Assembly: GCA_964644845.1 (NCBI GenBank)
Contig: CAZXXS010000010.1
Location: forward strand, 1-27,616
Reading direction: 5' to 3'
Length of the DNA stretch: 27,616 nt
From: Geothermovivens sp964644845
GTDB lineage: Bacteria; Zhuqueibacterota; Zhuqueibacteria; Oleimicrobiales; Geothermoviventaceae
Shown piece after piece: positions 1 to 9,600 of this stretch (positions within the stretch are counted from its first letter, which is position 1; every line of letters starts with the position of its first letter). Both the position numbers and the translations under genes were made by a program. The notes beneath the pieces were generated by a model. The model made no database searches. It had not been told where the DNA came from and saw nothing but the letters and a program-made list of their open reading frames with translations.

Positions 1-61
1 ACGCGTGAGACGCCACCATCGGGCCATTCGAGTCGAGCCGTTCACGGCCGCGGTCTCTGAA

Positions 62-79
62 ACCGGCTTCTCAGCCGGT
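62..79 (-). terminator. Candidate terminator hairpin after the exporter gene
   Basis: A perfect 7-bp inverted repeat starts 18 nt beyond the MFS stop codon. Read on the minus strand it is ACCGGCT, loop GAGA, AGCCGGT. GAGA is a GNRA tetraloop, so the RNA hairpin should be very stable. Only a short T run (TTTC, counting the last stem base) follows, so it is not a textbook intrinsic terminator. Its place at the end of a five-gene same-strand run makes a role in transcript ending or 3' end protection plausible. This role is inferred. Confidence 0.4.
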
Positions 80-97
80 ACGCAACGGGCACAAGCG

Positions 98-1426
98 CTA
101 CAGGATTCGGCCGTCAACCATTTCCACCGGCACGGCCTCCGGCTCTGGTCCACGTCGCCTCGTGCGGGGTTCAGCCCGGTACGCCAGGTACTCCCGGAAA
201 TGCGAATCAGACGCCGCTGCCAGGATAAGGAGCGCCATCAGGGCACTCACTGAAATGTAGATCAACGGGATGTTCTGGTGCACCAAATCTGCAACGACAC
301 CTGCCAATCCCATGCCGATTGGTGCCAACCCTGAAGAAATCGTACCCAAAAGGCCAAACACACGTCCTCGAATTTCGCTCGGCGTGGTCAGCTGAAGAAT
401 CGTCGTGAGGTTGACAATCACAAAGCCATCCAGCGCTCCACCGACTACAGCAAAACCCAGCGCCGGGGGCACGGAACGCATCAAACCAAGGACAGCGTAG
501 CTACCCGCTTCAGCGAACATCAGTACGATCAACACTCGGGCCCGAACCCGCCCCTGCAAGCCGAGGACGCCAGCAAGAACGTACCCAAGCATTGTGCCGA
601 GACCGTAGGCGGCGAGCAGGAACCCGTAAGCTTCCGGTCCAGCGTTCAGGTACCTGCGCACAAACACGGGCAGCAGGATCAAAACCGGAGCCGTGAGGAA
701 AGCCAGAAAGGAAGAAGCAAACATCATGGTCCGGATCCCGCGCGTCTGCCAGACGTAGTGCAACCCGACGCGCATCCCCTCTTTGAACTTCTGGAATTCT
801 TCACTCAGGCTCTTGCTCTTCTCCGGAATGTGCTGTGGAATTCGGATGAACACCTCGCTGAAAGCCGAAAACAAGAAGGACAGGCCGTCGATCAAGAACA
901 AGATCGGAGCACCCAGAATCGCGTAGATCACCCCACCCGCGCCCTGCCCCACCAGGACCGTTATCTGGCGGGAAAGCTGGCCCAGCGAATTCGCCGTTGT
1001 CAGCCGATCCTTCGGGACAAGTTCGGGTAGCGCAGCTGAGATGGCGGGTCTGAAGAACGTCGTTGTCGTAGCCAGGAAAATGGACACAGCAAAAAGCAGG
1101 GTCAGCTGGAGGCGTAGCGACGCCGGGTAGTACAGCATGAAAAGTGCGAAGGCGGTGACGGCCAGACCGTTCACCAGATCCGTGCCGACGATGATGGCTT
1201 TTCTTGAATGACGGTCCGCGATTGTCCCTGCGATCGGTCCAAGCAGCACACCCGGAATGGCAGCCAATGCCGCCAGCGTGCCCATCAGTGTGGCAGAGCC
1301 CGTCTTTTCCAGGATCCAGTACAGCATGCCCACGGCGAAAGCCTGGTTCCCGATGCGGCTCACCGACTGACCCTGCCACAGCAACAGGTAGTCGCGGTTG
1401 AAAAGCTTCTTGGGTTCTTCGTTCAT
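98..1426 (-). CDS. MFS exporter (MFS_3 / EntS-like), probable peptide efflux
   Basis: This 442-residue protein is an integral membrane transporter of the major facilitator superfamily. Its likely role is proton-driven export of the peptide made by the adjacent NRPS genes. The N-terminus carries the LFxRDYLLLWxGQ pattern usual in the MFS_3 group, whose members include the enterobactin exporter EntS. The loop between helices 2 and 3 carries an A-like motif at residues 67-76 (GTIADRHSRK). Hydrophobic helices alternate with short loops throughout. The central loop near residues 195-220 is charged (PEKSKSLSEEFQKFKEG), and a polar Arg/Glu-rich tail follows the last helix. Length is normal for 12 helices. 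The ATG at 1426 is preceded by an AAAGGAAGG run about 12 nt upstream, a slightly long spacing. The gene is last in the run, 190 bp after the sulfotransferase. The family assignment is firm. The substrate is inferred from context only; self-resistance is an overlapping alternative. Confidence 0.9.
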   Translation of the reverse strand: MNEEPKKLFNRDYLLLWQGQSVSRIGNQAFAVGMLYWILEKTGSATLMGTLAALAAIPGVLLGPIAGTIADRHSRKAIIVGTDLVNGLAVTAFALFMLYYPASLRLQLTLLFAVSIFLATTTTFFRPAISAALPELVPKDRLTTANSLGQLSRQITVLVGQGAGGVIYAILGAPILFLIDGLSFLFSAFSEVFIRIPQHIPEKSKSLSEEFQKFKEGMRVGLHYVWQTRGIRTMMFASSFLAFLTAPVLILLPVFVRRYLNAGPEAYGFLLAAYGLGTMLGYVLAGVLGLQGRVRARVLIVLMFAEAGSYAVLGLMRSVPPALGFAVVGGALDGFVIVNLTTILQLTTPSEIRGRVFGLLGTISSGLAPIGMGLAGVVADLVHQNIPLIYISVSALMALLILAAASDSHFREYLAYRAEPRTRRRGPEPEAVPVEMVDGRIL

Positions 1427-1520
1427 GAGTCCCAGGTCCCTTCCTTTACGCCAAAAGTCCGCCCGCTGGACCCTTCAGCGCCGACGTTTCCGAAAAAGCA
1501 AGATCCGTGCACAGAGGTCC

Positions 1521-1546
1521 GGCATTTCCTTGAGCAGCCAAATGCC
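1521..1546. repeat. Inverted repeat in the sulfotransferase-exporter gap
   Basis: The 190-bp gap between the sulfotransferase stop and the exporter start holds a perfect 7-bp inverted repeat, GGCATTT and AAATGCC, with a 12-nt spacer. No T run follows on either strand, so it does not look like an intrinsic terminator. I see no convincing -35/-10 pair in the gap on the minus strand. It could be an operator half-site pair, an RNA processing hairpin, or chance. Confidence 0.3.
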
Positions 1547-1616
1547 CTTTCCGTCCGAGTCCGGTTCCAGGGAGAAAGCCCAGAGAAGAGACCTGAATCA
1601 GTGCAAAGTCGCGAAG

Positions 1617-2753
1617 TCAGATCGGGTAACCCCACTGTTCGAAATTTCGTTTCCAAGCACGTGCAACTTTCATTTTCAGATCGGGTGCCAACTCGCGGTG
1701 AGCGTTCTTCTTGTACCCGGCCACTGATTCCAGGTACTGCTGCATTTGGGGCTCGGCGAGGTCAAAACCACCAAGGTCGAGCGTTTGGTAAATGCGCCTG
1801 GCCACTCCCAAAGGATCACGCTCGAGATCTTCAAAGGCGACTTCCACAAAATTGCCGTCCGGAATCCGTTTCTTCTGCTCGAAAAACGCGTCGTACATGT
1901 CAACATACTGACGCAGAATCCTGTCGATTGGATCCCAACCATTCGTTGGCCTTTGCGCTTGCGACGGGATTACTGCTGTCTCGTACAGTTTTCTCGTCGA
2001 CTTGAACACGTCGTACGGGTTCCTGTGGATGTGAATGAACTTCGCATCCGGAAAGAGCCGCAACAAGAGAGCGATTCGCCCTGTGTGCGTGGGGGATTTC
2101 AGCAGCAACTGTTTGCCTTCGTACTTGAGCGTCAGTTTCTTCATCAAAAGCACGAAGGCTTGTTCCCAGCGCCCCCGTTCCTGTCCGTTCACGTTTTGGA
2201 ACGTCAGATAACGGTCGTAAACACGCGTGCGTCGAGGAAACGTCCAAGCCAGCAAGGGACTTTCCAGCGAAAGGATCGCAAGCGCAAACTCGTCCTCGGC
2301 CGGGCTCTTGTACGTAACGACCACGTTATCCATCGGTCGTTTCTGCGACGGCGCCTTTTCCAGGATCTTCTCGACCTTCTTCTGCAAATGAATGAACGAG
2401 TGAGGATTGTACATGTCCAGTAATGTCGGAAAAGCAAAGCGCGGATCGTTGCAGAGAAGGTTGTGCAAGAACGTTGTGCCACTACGCCAGTGCCCGAGCA
2501 GGAAAATGGGAGGTTTTTCGACCCTTGCTTCCCTAATCTGCCTGCCGAAAAGATTTTCTTCCACCCGACGTAGCTTCGAATTGTACGCTGCGCGAACCGT
2601 CAGGTAAGCTGCCTTGTGCCAGTACCTCGGATCGATGGCGAATCGATTTTGCGCAAGCAACCGCCACCAATCGGCCCAAACAATCCCAACGAGGCTGTCC
2701 ATCGCGAGGGAATTCCCATTCTTGTTCTCACGCTCCTTGGCTACTCTCTCCAT
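1617..2753 (-). CDS. PAPS-dependent sulfotransferase (Sulfotransfer_3-like), probable peptide tailoring enzyme
   Basis: This 378-residue protein belongs to the P-loop-like sulfotransferases, which move a sulfuryl group from PAPS to a hydroxyl or amine. The 5'-phosphosulfate loop is at about residues 82-95 (PIFLLGHWRSGTTF, core RSGTT). The 3'-phosphate region is at about residues 243-253 (HRNPYDVFKST), preceded by LLLKSPTHTGRI and LFPDAKFIHIH. These are the two PAPS contacts of the family and both are intact. No signal peptide or membrane segment is evident, so it should be cytosolic. I chose the ATG at 2753 because AGAAGG sits 8 nt upstream. An in-frame TTG at 2819 has only a badly spaced GGGGAG, and the added residues are an Arg/Lys-rich stretch unlike the family. 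The gene lies 72 bp after the TE-bearing NRPS gene, suggesting a post-assembly step. A Tyr phenol in the peptide is the simplest acceptor; an acyl or sugar hydroxyl is possible. Confidence 0.88.
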   Translation of the reverse strand: MERVAKERENKNGNSLAMDSLVGIVWADWWRLLAQNRFAIDPRYWHKAAYLTVRAAYNSKLRRVEENLFGRQIREARVEKPPIFLLGHWRSGTTFLHNLLCNDPRFAFPTLLDMYNPHSFIHLQKKVEKILEKAPSQKRPMDNVVVTYKSPAEDEFALAILSLESPLLAWTFPRRTRVYDRYLTFQNVNGQERGRWEQAFVLLMKKLTLKYEGKQLLLKSPTHTGRIALLLRLFPDAKFIHIHRNPYDVFKSTRKLYETAVIPSQAQRPTNGWDPIDRILRQYVDMYDAFFEQKKRIPDGNFVEVAFEDLERDPLGVARRIYQTLDLGGFDLAEPQMQQYLESVAGYKKNAHRELAPDLKMKVARAWKRNFEQWGYPI

Positions 2754-2761
2754 CTTACGTA

Positions 2762-2767
2762 CCTTCT
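2762..2767 (-). promoter_or_regulatory. Ribosome binding site fixing the sulfotransferase start
   Basis: AGAAGG on the minus strand lies 8 nt before the ATG at 2753. It supports that start over the upstream TTG at 2819 and over a later ATG at 2702, which lacks a clear Shine-Dalgarno sequence. Confidence 0.6.
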
Positions 2768-2825
2768 TTCTGTCTTTTCTGCGCACCGAAATCTGCCCGT
2801 CCCGATTCCCCCGAACCAAACTCCC

Positions 2826-3629
2826 CTACTTCACAGCTCGCTGGGACCCTACAATCGTCTGCAGAACTTCGGCCAGTTCCTCCACGTTTGGTTTCCAAAG
2901 AATTGTGTTGTGGTTACCCGGCACGACGAAAACCTCCACGCCACCCTGAGCCAATTTCTCCCAGCCCAAATCCCACGGCTCGTCCTGTGTCTCAGGTCTC
3001 TCCGACGACCGGAAAACCACAATCTTGCCTGGGTAGGATTCAAAGTGGTACCGCTTCCAGGCCATCATCTCCGTCTTGAGCAGCCGCACGTAGTCACCAA
3101 ACTGCTCATCCTTTACGTTGGGTGGCAACAGCCTGGCTTTCTTGGCTTTCTTCAACACAAACTGAAGCTGCTCATCGTAAGGCATTTTCCGAAGCTTTTT
3201 CAAGTTCAGCTTCAAGCGCGGTCCAAACATGCCCGCAAGAAATTCTGTGTCGTCGTCCGGCACCGCACTCGGGAACTCAGGGCCCTGGTCCAACATGGCC
3301 AAAAGCGCGACCTCCTCACCCTCACGTACCAGCTGCTGAGCAGCTTCGTAAGCGATCACCACACCCATCGACCAGCTTCCGAAAAAGTAGGGCCCGTGTG
3401 GCTGACGCGACCGCATGGCCCGCACGGCGTGTGCGGCCATTTCTTCGATCGTCTCGTGAAACGGGGCTTCGCCTTCGGCCCCCTGGGCTTTGATGCCGAA
3501 GAACGGTTGCTCAGGCCCCAGAGCCCGGGCCAAATCTGCGTACCAGTGCACACTGCCACCGGACGGATGAATGAAGAACAACGGAGTCCCTTCGCCCGGA
3601 TCGTTGAAAGGCACAAGCGCAGAAGAAGC
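2826..3629 (-). other. Type I thioesterase domain (C-terminal release domain)
   Basis: The last 267 residues form an alpha/beta-hydrolase release domain. It starts with TPLFFIHPSGGSVHWY, the usual oxyanion-side opening of NRPS thioesterases. The likely triad is Ser 4361 in GSWSMG, Asp 4388 in LAMLDQGP and His 4514 in PGNHNTIL. The nucleophile elbow reads SWSMG, with Ser where GxSxG has its first Gly. A Lys/Arg-rich helical stretch at about 4414-4440 is probably the lid over the acyl pocket. Hydrolysis and macrocyclisation cannot be told apart from sequence. An Orn side-chain amine or a hydroxyl within the peptide could serve as the cyclising nucleophile. Confidence 0.9.
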
Positions 3630-6600
3630 GCGTTGGCCACTTTCCAGGTACTCCGCCAGGCCTTCGATCGTTGGTTTCTGAAAAAGCTGAACCAGGGGAA
3701 CTTGCTTGCCAAAGCGACTTTCAATCTCATTCAGCAAGCGAATGGCTAACAGAGAGTGCCCTCCAACGTCGAAAAAGCTGTCGTGCACACCGATGGAATC
3801 GCGGCCGAGTACCTCCTCCCAAATGCGCTGCAGCTGTTCCTCCAGTTCGTTCCGCGGAGCCACGTAGTCGACACCGCTCCTCACCACCTCGGCGTCCATT
3901 CTCGCCAGTCTGGTGCGATCCACCTTGCCCGAAGGCAAAAGCGGCAAGCCGTTTAGCTGAACAAACCCGGACGGGAGCATGTAATCCGGCAAGCGCATCG
4001 CCAGGAACGCACGTAGTTTGCTGGTGTCAATTTCCGCACCATTCGCAGGTACAACGAACGCCACAAGCTCTTTCGTGCCTCCTGCGTCCCGCGCGACCAC
4101 AGCGGCCTGAGCAACCTCCGGATGCTCCTGTAGCGCGCTTTCAACTTCACCGATTTCGATTCGGAAACCGCGTACCTTCACCTGGCCGTCGATCCGACCC
4201 AAAAACTCCAGCCTGCCGTCCGGCAGCCAGCGCACCAGGTCACCGGTCCTGTAAAGCCGCGCCCCCGGTTCGTCTCCGAATGGATCGGGAATGAACTTTT
4301 CGGCGGTCAGATCCGGACGGTTCAGATAGCCTCGTGTCACACCGCGACCGCCGACCAGCAACTCACCAGGGACAACCCGGGGTACGGGTCTCAGATTCTC
4401 ATCCACGACGTAGACGCTCACGTTCGCACAAGGCGTGCCAATCGGCACGCTACCCGACGCCACGTCCCGCTCTGACACCCGGTGAAAAGTTGCCGCCACC
4501 GTAGTCTCCGTCGGACCGTAGCCGTTGTAGAACTTCCGGCCAGGTGCCCACTTCTCCACGATTTCTTTCGTGCAAACGTCACCTGCTGAACCGACAACTT
4601 CCAGGCACTCGAGACTTTCGGGGTTCATGACCGTGAGTGCCGACGGCGGCAAAATGGCCATCCGGATCTGCTTCTCGCGGATGAACCGCTCGAGCGCCGG
4701 TCCGGGTAGCGCCGCCTCTTCGTCAGGAAAACAGACCGTTCCCCCGGCGTGCAGAGGCGCAAAAAGGTCGATCGTTGCACCGTCGAAACTGAACGAGAAG
4801 AACTCAAGTACACGGTGGCCGGGCTTCAACCCAAAGTGGTTTCGAAAACCCTCTGCGAGGTTCACGATGCCACGGTGAATGGCCATCACACCTTTTGGTG
4901 TTCCGGTGGAACCGGACGTGTAGATGACGTAGGCCAGGTTATCGCCCGTGGTTACGCTGTCCAACCGCTTGCTCGGGTAGGTACTGAGAAGATCGCCCAT
5001 CAAATCCAGCTTGAGGATTCGCGCCACGTCACCCGGGAAATGCGAAGCCAGGTCGCTGCGTGTCAACAGCAAGGGCATCCTCGTGTCGCTGATCATGAAC
5101 CGCAGTCTCTCCAGCGGGTAGGCAGGATCCAGCGGCACGTACGCACCACCCGCTTTGAGCACAGCCAGCACGGCCACGAGCAGATCGGCCGACTTGGGCA
5201 AGCCGACGCCCACCAGTACGTCCGGTCCCACACCTTCCCGCCTCAGAAAGCGGGCCAGCCGGTTTGCCCTTTCTTCGATCTCGCGGTAGGTGTACGTTTG
5301 ATTGCCTGCAATCAATGCCAGAGCACCCGGCCACTGATCGGCACTCTTTTCGAACAACTCATGGAGACAGGCTTCGGCAGGTACAGGTCGACGGGTGTCA
5401 TTCCATTCCACCAGAAGCTGGTGCCGTTCCCAATCCTGAAGCAGTTCCACGTCGTTCAACCGCTTGTCTGGATCGCTTGCAACGGCATCCAGCAGGTTGA
5501 CGAAATGTCCCGCAAGTGCCTCAACCGTCTCTCTGTCGAACAAATCTGTGTTGTACTCCAGAATCCCGCCAAGCTGCCCCTTCCCCAGCTCTTGCATCGA
5601 AAGCGTCAGATCGTACTGTGTCAGGCCGCTGTCGGCGTCCAAACTCTCCACGCGAACGCCCTCGCCCAACCCTCCAGCCGAGAGCGGCATGTTCTGCAAA
5701 ACAAACATCACCTGGAAGAGCGGTGTGTGGCTCAAGTCGCGCTCGGGCTGGACAGCCTCTACCACTTTTTCAAAGGGCACGTCCTGGTGCGCGTACGCTC
5801 CCAACGAGACGTCTCGTACGCGACGGAGGATTTCGCGAAACGTCGGGTTGCCAGAAAGGTCCGTGCGGAACACCAGCGTGTTCACGAAGAAACCGATCAG
5901 CCCTTCCGTTTCGCGACGGTTCCGGTTGGCAATCACGCTACCCACACTGACGTCGGTTTGGCCACTGTAACGGCTGAGTAGCGCCTGCCACGCCCCAAGA
6001 AGCGTCATGAAAAGCGTGGTGCCTTCCGCTTTCCCCAGGGCCCGGATTTTTCCGCTGAGTTCGGGATCGAGTTCAAACGTGATTTTCGACCCCCTAAAGG
6101 TCTTGACCGCTGGCCGTGGTCTGTCCGTCGGCAGCTCCAGGTAGCCAGAACTGTCACCAAGCTGTTTGCGCCAGTAATCGAGCTCTTTCTCCAGGACCTC
6201 GTCCCGAAGCCAAGCGCGCTGCCAGGCGGCAAAATCGCCGTACTGGATGGGGAGTTCGGGCAAAGAAATCGCTTCGCCCCTTTTGAGAGCTGCGTAGACC
6301 GCCCCGAGCTCGCGAATCAGCACGCCCATCGACCAACCATCGGAAATGATGTGGTGCATCACCACCACAACGCCCCAGTCCCCGCTCGGGAGGGCGAAAA
6401 GCGTAACCCGGAACAGCGGACCCCGTTTTAGATCAAAGGGACGGCGGGAGAGTGCCTTCGTCTGGCGCTGGATCTCAGCCGTCGCCTCCGTTTCGTTCAA
6501 GTGGCTGAGGTCGACGATCACAACCGGCAGCCTGAAGTCCTGCTGAACGATCTGGACGGGGCGTCCGCTCGCTTCGGCAAAGGTGGTACGCAAAACCTCA

Positions 6601-9600
6601 TGGCGTTCTACAACCCGAGCCAGGCTCTTGACAAAGGCCACCGGGTCGAAATCACCGCTGAATCGTAGAGCCTCCGTGATGTTGTAAACGGCGTTCTCGG
6701 GCTCCAGCTGATGCAGGAACCAAAGACGTTCCTGGGCGAACGAGAGTGGCAAACCTTCGCCGGTCCGCTCAGCAGGTACAAGCGGTGGTGCGCTCACACC
6801 ACGCTGTTCTCGTACCAGTTCTTCTAACGTCCTTGCCAGCCCTTCCACGGTCGGCTGTTCGAAGAAAACACGAATCGGGACCTCAACTCCGAGCGTGTCG
6901 CGCAGCCGACTGACCACTTGCGTGGCAAGCAACGAGTGTCCCCCAATCTCGAAGAAGTTGTCGCCGGCGCCCACGCGACTTGCACCCAGCAGTTCCTCCC
7001 AGAGCCCCGCCACGAGTTCCTCCATCGGCGTGCGCGGCGCCACGTAACCCGTCTCCTGGCCGTCGGCGCTGTAGTCCGGCGCTGGCAGGGCGCGCCGGTT
7101 CACCTTGCCGTTAGGCGTGAGTGGCAGGCTCTCCAGCAGCACCACTGCCGACGGCACCATGTAGTCAGGGAGTCGGTCTGCCAGGTACTGCCTCAGCGCT
7201 GCGCGGCTGATTTCCGCTTCGGGCGAGCTTGGCACCACGTAGGCAACCAGCCTACGGTCACCAGGTCTGTCTTCGCGCACGACAACGGCGCACTGCCCGA
7301 CGGCGTCGTGCTGACTCAGCACGCCTTCGATTTCGCCCAGCTCAATCCGGTAGCCCCGCACTTTCACCTGGTCATCCACACGGCCCAGAAACTCAATGCG
7401 TCCATCCGGTAAGAAGCGCCCCAGGTCGCCAGTGCGGTAGAGTCGCTCGCCAGGTTGGGTGGCAAACGGGTTTGGCACGAATTTCTCGGCTGTGAGATCC
7501 GGGCGGTTGCGGTAGCCGCGCGCCAGCCCCACACCTCCAACGCAGATTTCTCCGGGCACACCGGTCGGCACGGGCCGCAGATTCCGATCGAGGATGAAAA
7601 TCTGCACGTTGGAAATCGGGCGGCCAATCGGCGCGGAGGCGGCCCAGGCCGGCAGGCTGTCCACCAGTCCAAGCGTTGGCCCAACCGTAGCCTCCGTGGG
7701 CCCGTACGCGTTGAACAAACGCCGGCCCGGAGCCCACTTCTCGACGATGTCGGGCGTGCAGGCCTCGCCAGCGGAAATCAGCGTTTGCAGAGCCTCCAGA
7801 CCCTCAATCGGTACCAATCGCGACACAGAAGGCGGCAGCGTGACCACCGTGATCTTTTCGTCGCGAAGGAGAGCGTGCAGCTGTTCCACATCCATCAGTT
7901 TCTCTTGGGGCGCAAGCACGAGCGTGGCTCCCCGGAGCAAGGCCATGAATGTTTCGGAAACGGAGGCGTCGAAGCTGAACGACGCAAACTGGAGCACTTT
8001 GCTTTCAGGTGTCACGCCGAAAGCCCTTGTCTGGGCCTGCACGAGATTTACCAGACCCCGGTGCGCGAGCATCACGCCCTTCGGCCGCCCCGTCGAACCG
8101 GACGTGTAAATGATGTAGGCGAGATTTTCAGGGAAAACACCACTGCTGACGGGTTCATCGGACAGCCCAGCAATCTTTGGCCAGTCGGCATCCAGCGCCA
8201 CCACTGTTTCCACACCTGCACCGAACCCTCGAACAAACCCAGTCAGGGATTCTTGCGTCAGCACCACGTGGATGCCACTGTCCTCTACCATGTAGCCCAG
8301 CCGCTCCGGTGGGTAGGACGGGTCCAGCGGCACGTACGCTCCACCGGCTTTCATCACACCGAGCATGCCAACAATCATCTGCGGAGACCGTTCCACACAG
8401 ATGCCTACCGGCGTGTCTGCCCGAACCCCGAGCCCTCGCAAGTAACGCGACAGCTGGTTGGACTGCCGGTCCAGTTCTCCGTAGGTCAGCTTCCTCCCTT
8501 CGTAAAGGACTGCCACGTTGTCGGCGTGCCGCTGGGCTACCCGCTCAAACCATTCGTGGACACAACCCGCGTGCTCCAGTGGCTCTACCGTGTCATTCCA
8601 CTCGACCAAAAGCCGGTGTCGTTCCCAATCTTCGAGGAAGTCAACAGCGCTCAGGTGCGTCTCGGGCTCGCCAGTCACAATCTCGAGAAAGCGCCGGTAG
8701 TAACGAACCAGCCGTTCTGCCGTTTCCCGATCGAAGAGGTCCGTGTTGTATTCCAGCATGCCCTCCAGCCCCCTGGCACCCTCTTGCATCGAGAGAGTGA
8801 GATCGTACTGTGTGAGGCCAGTGTCGGCGTCCAAGCCTTCAACCCGAACGCTCTCACCGAGCCCACCACCCACAGCGGGCATGTTCTGAAGCACAAACAT
8901 TACCTGAAAGAGCGGCGTGTGACTCAGGTCCCGCTCCGGCTGAACGGCCTCCACCACCTTTTCGAACGGAACGTCCTGGTGTGCGTAGGCTCCCAGCGCC
9001 ACGTCGCGAACACGCTGCAGCAGCTCTCGAAAACTGGGGTCGCCGCTCAGATCGGTGCGAAAAACCAGGGTGTTGACGAAAAAGCCAATCAGATTCTCGA
9101 TTTCAACACGGTTTCGGTTGGCAATCACGCTCCCGACGCTAACGTCGTCCTGTCCGCTAAGGCGGCTCAGCAGCGCCTGCCAGGCTCCAAGCAGTGTCAT
9201 GAAAGGCGTAACACCCTCTCGGCGACTCAGCTCGCGAATGCGCTCGCTGAGGTCCTCACCGAATTCGAAGGTAACCTTGTCGCCGTTGAACGTTTTGACG
9301 GCGGGTCTCGGCCTGTCCGTTGGGAGCTCCAGAGCCTCCTCGGCGCCGCTGAGTTGATTTTTCCAGTAATCCAGCTCCTGTTCCAGGACCTCACCGCGGA
9401 GCCAGCTTCTCTGCCAGGCCGAAAAATCCGCGTACTGAACTGGCAAGGGGCTCGCTGCCGGTTTCGTGTTGCGGAGGAAAGCCTCGTAGGCCTGGCCAAC
9501 TTCGCGAATCATCACGCCCATGGACCAGCCGTCCGAGATGATGTGGTGCATCACTACCACAACGACCCAGGCGCCGTCGGGCATTTGCACCAAGGTGACC

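Noticed and set aside
5..253. Short plus-strand frame at the left edge
   Set aside because: It overlaps the 3' end of the exporter on the other strand, has no family resemblance, and has an Arg/His-rich shadow-like composition.
1423..1656. 77-codon minus-strand frame across the sulfotransferase-exporter gap
   Set aside because: It overlaps the sulfotransferase end and the exporter start in another frame, shows no domain and has no convincing ribosome binding site.
1617..2753. Reading the sulfotransferase as a CurM-like chain-terminating ST module
   Set aside because: Those domains are embedded in a PKS line next to a decarboxylating TE. Here the enzyme is a separate protein and the NRPS ends in its own complete TE.
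2754..2819. TTG start at 2819 for the sulfotransferase
   Set aside because: It would add 22 Arg/Lys-rich residues unlike the family, and its only purine run is 1 nt from the codon. The ATG at 2753 has a well-spaced AGAAGG.
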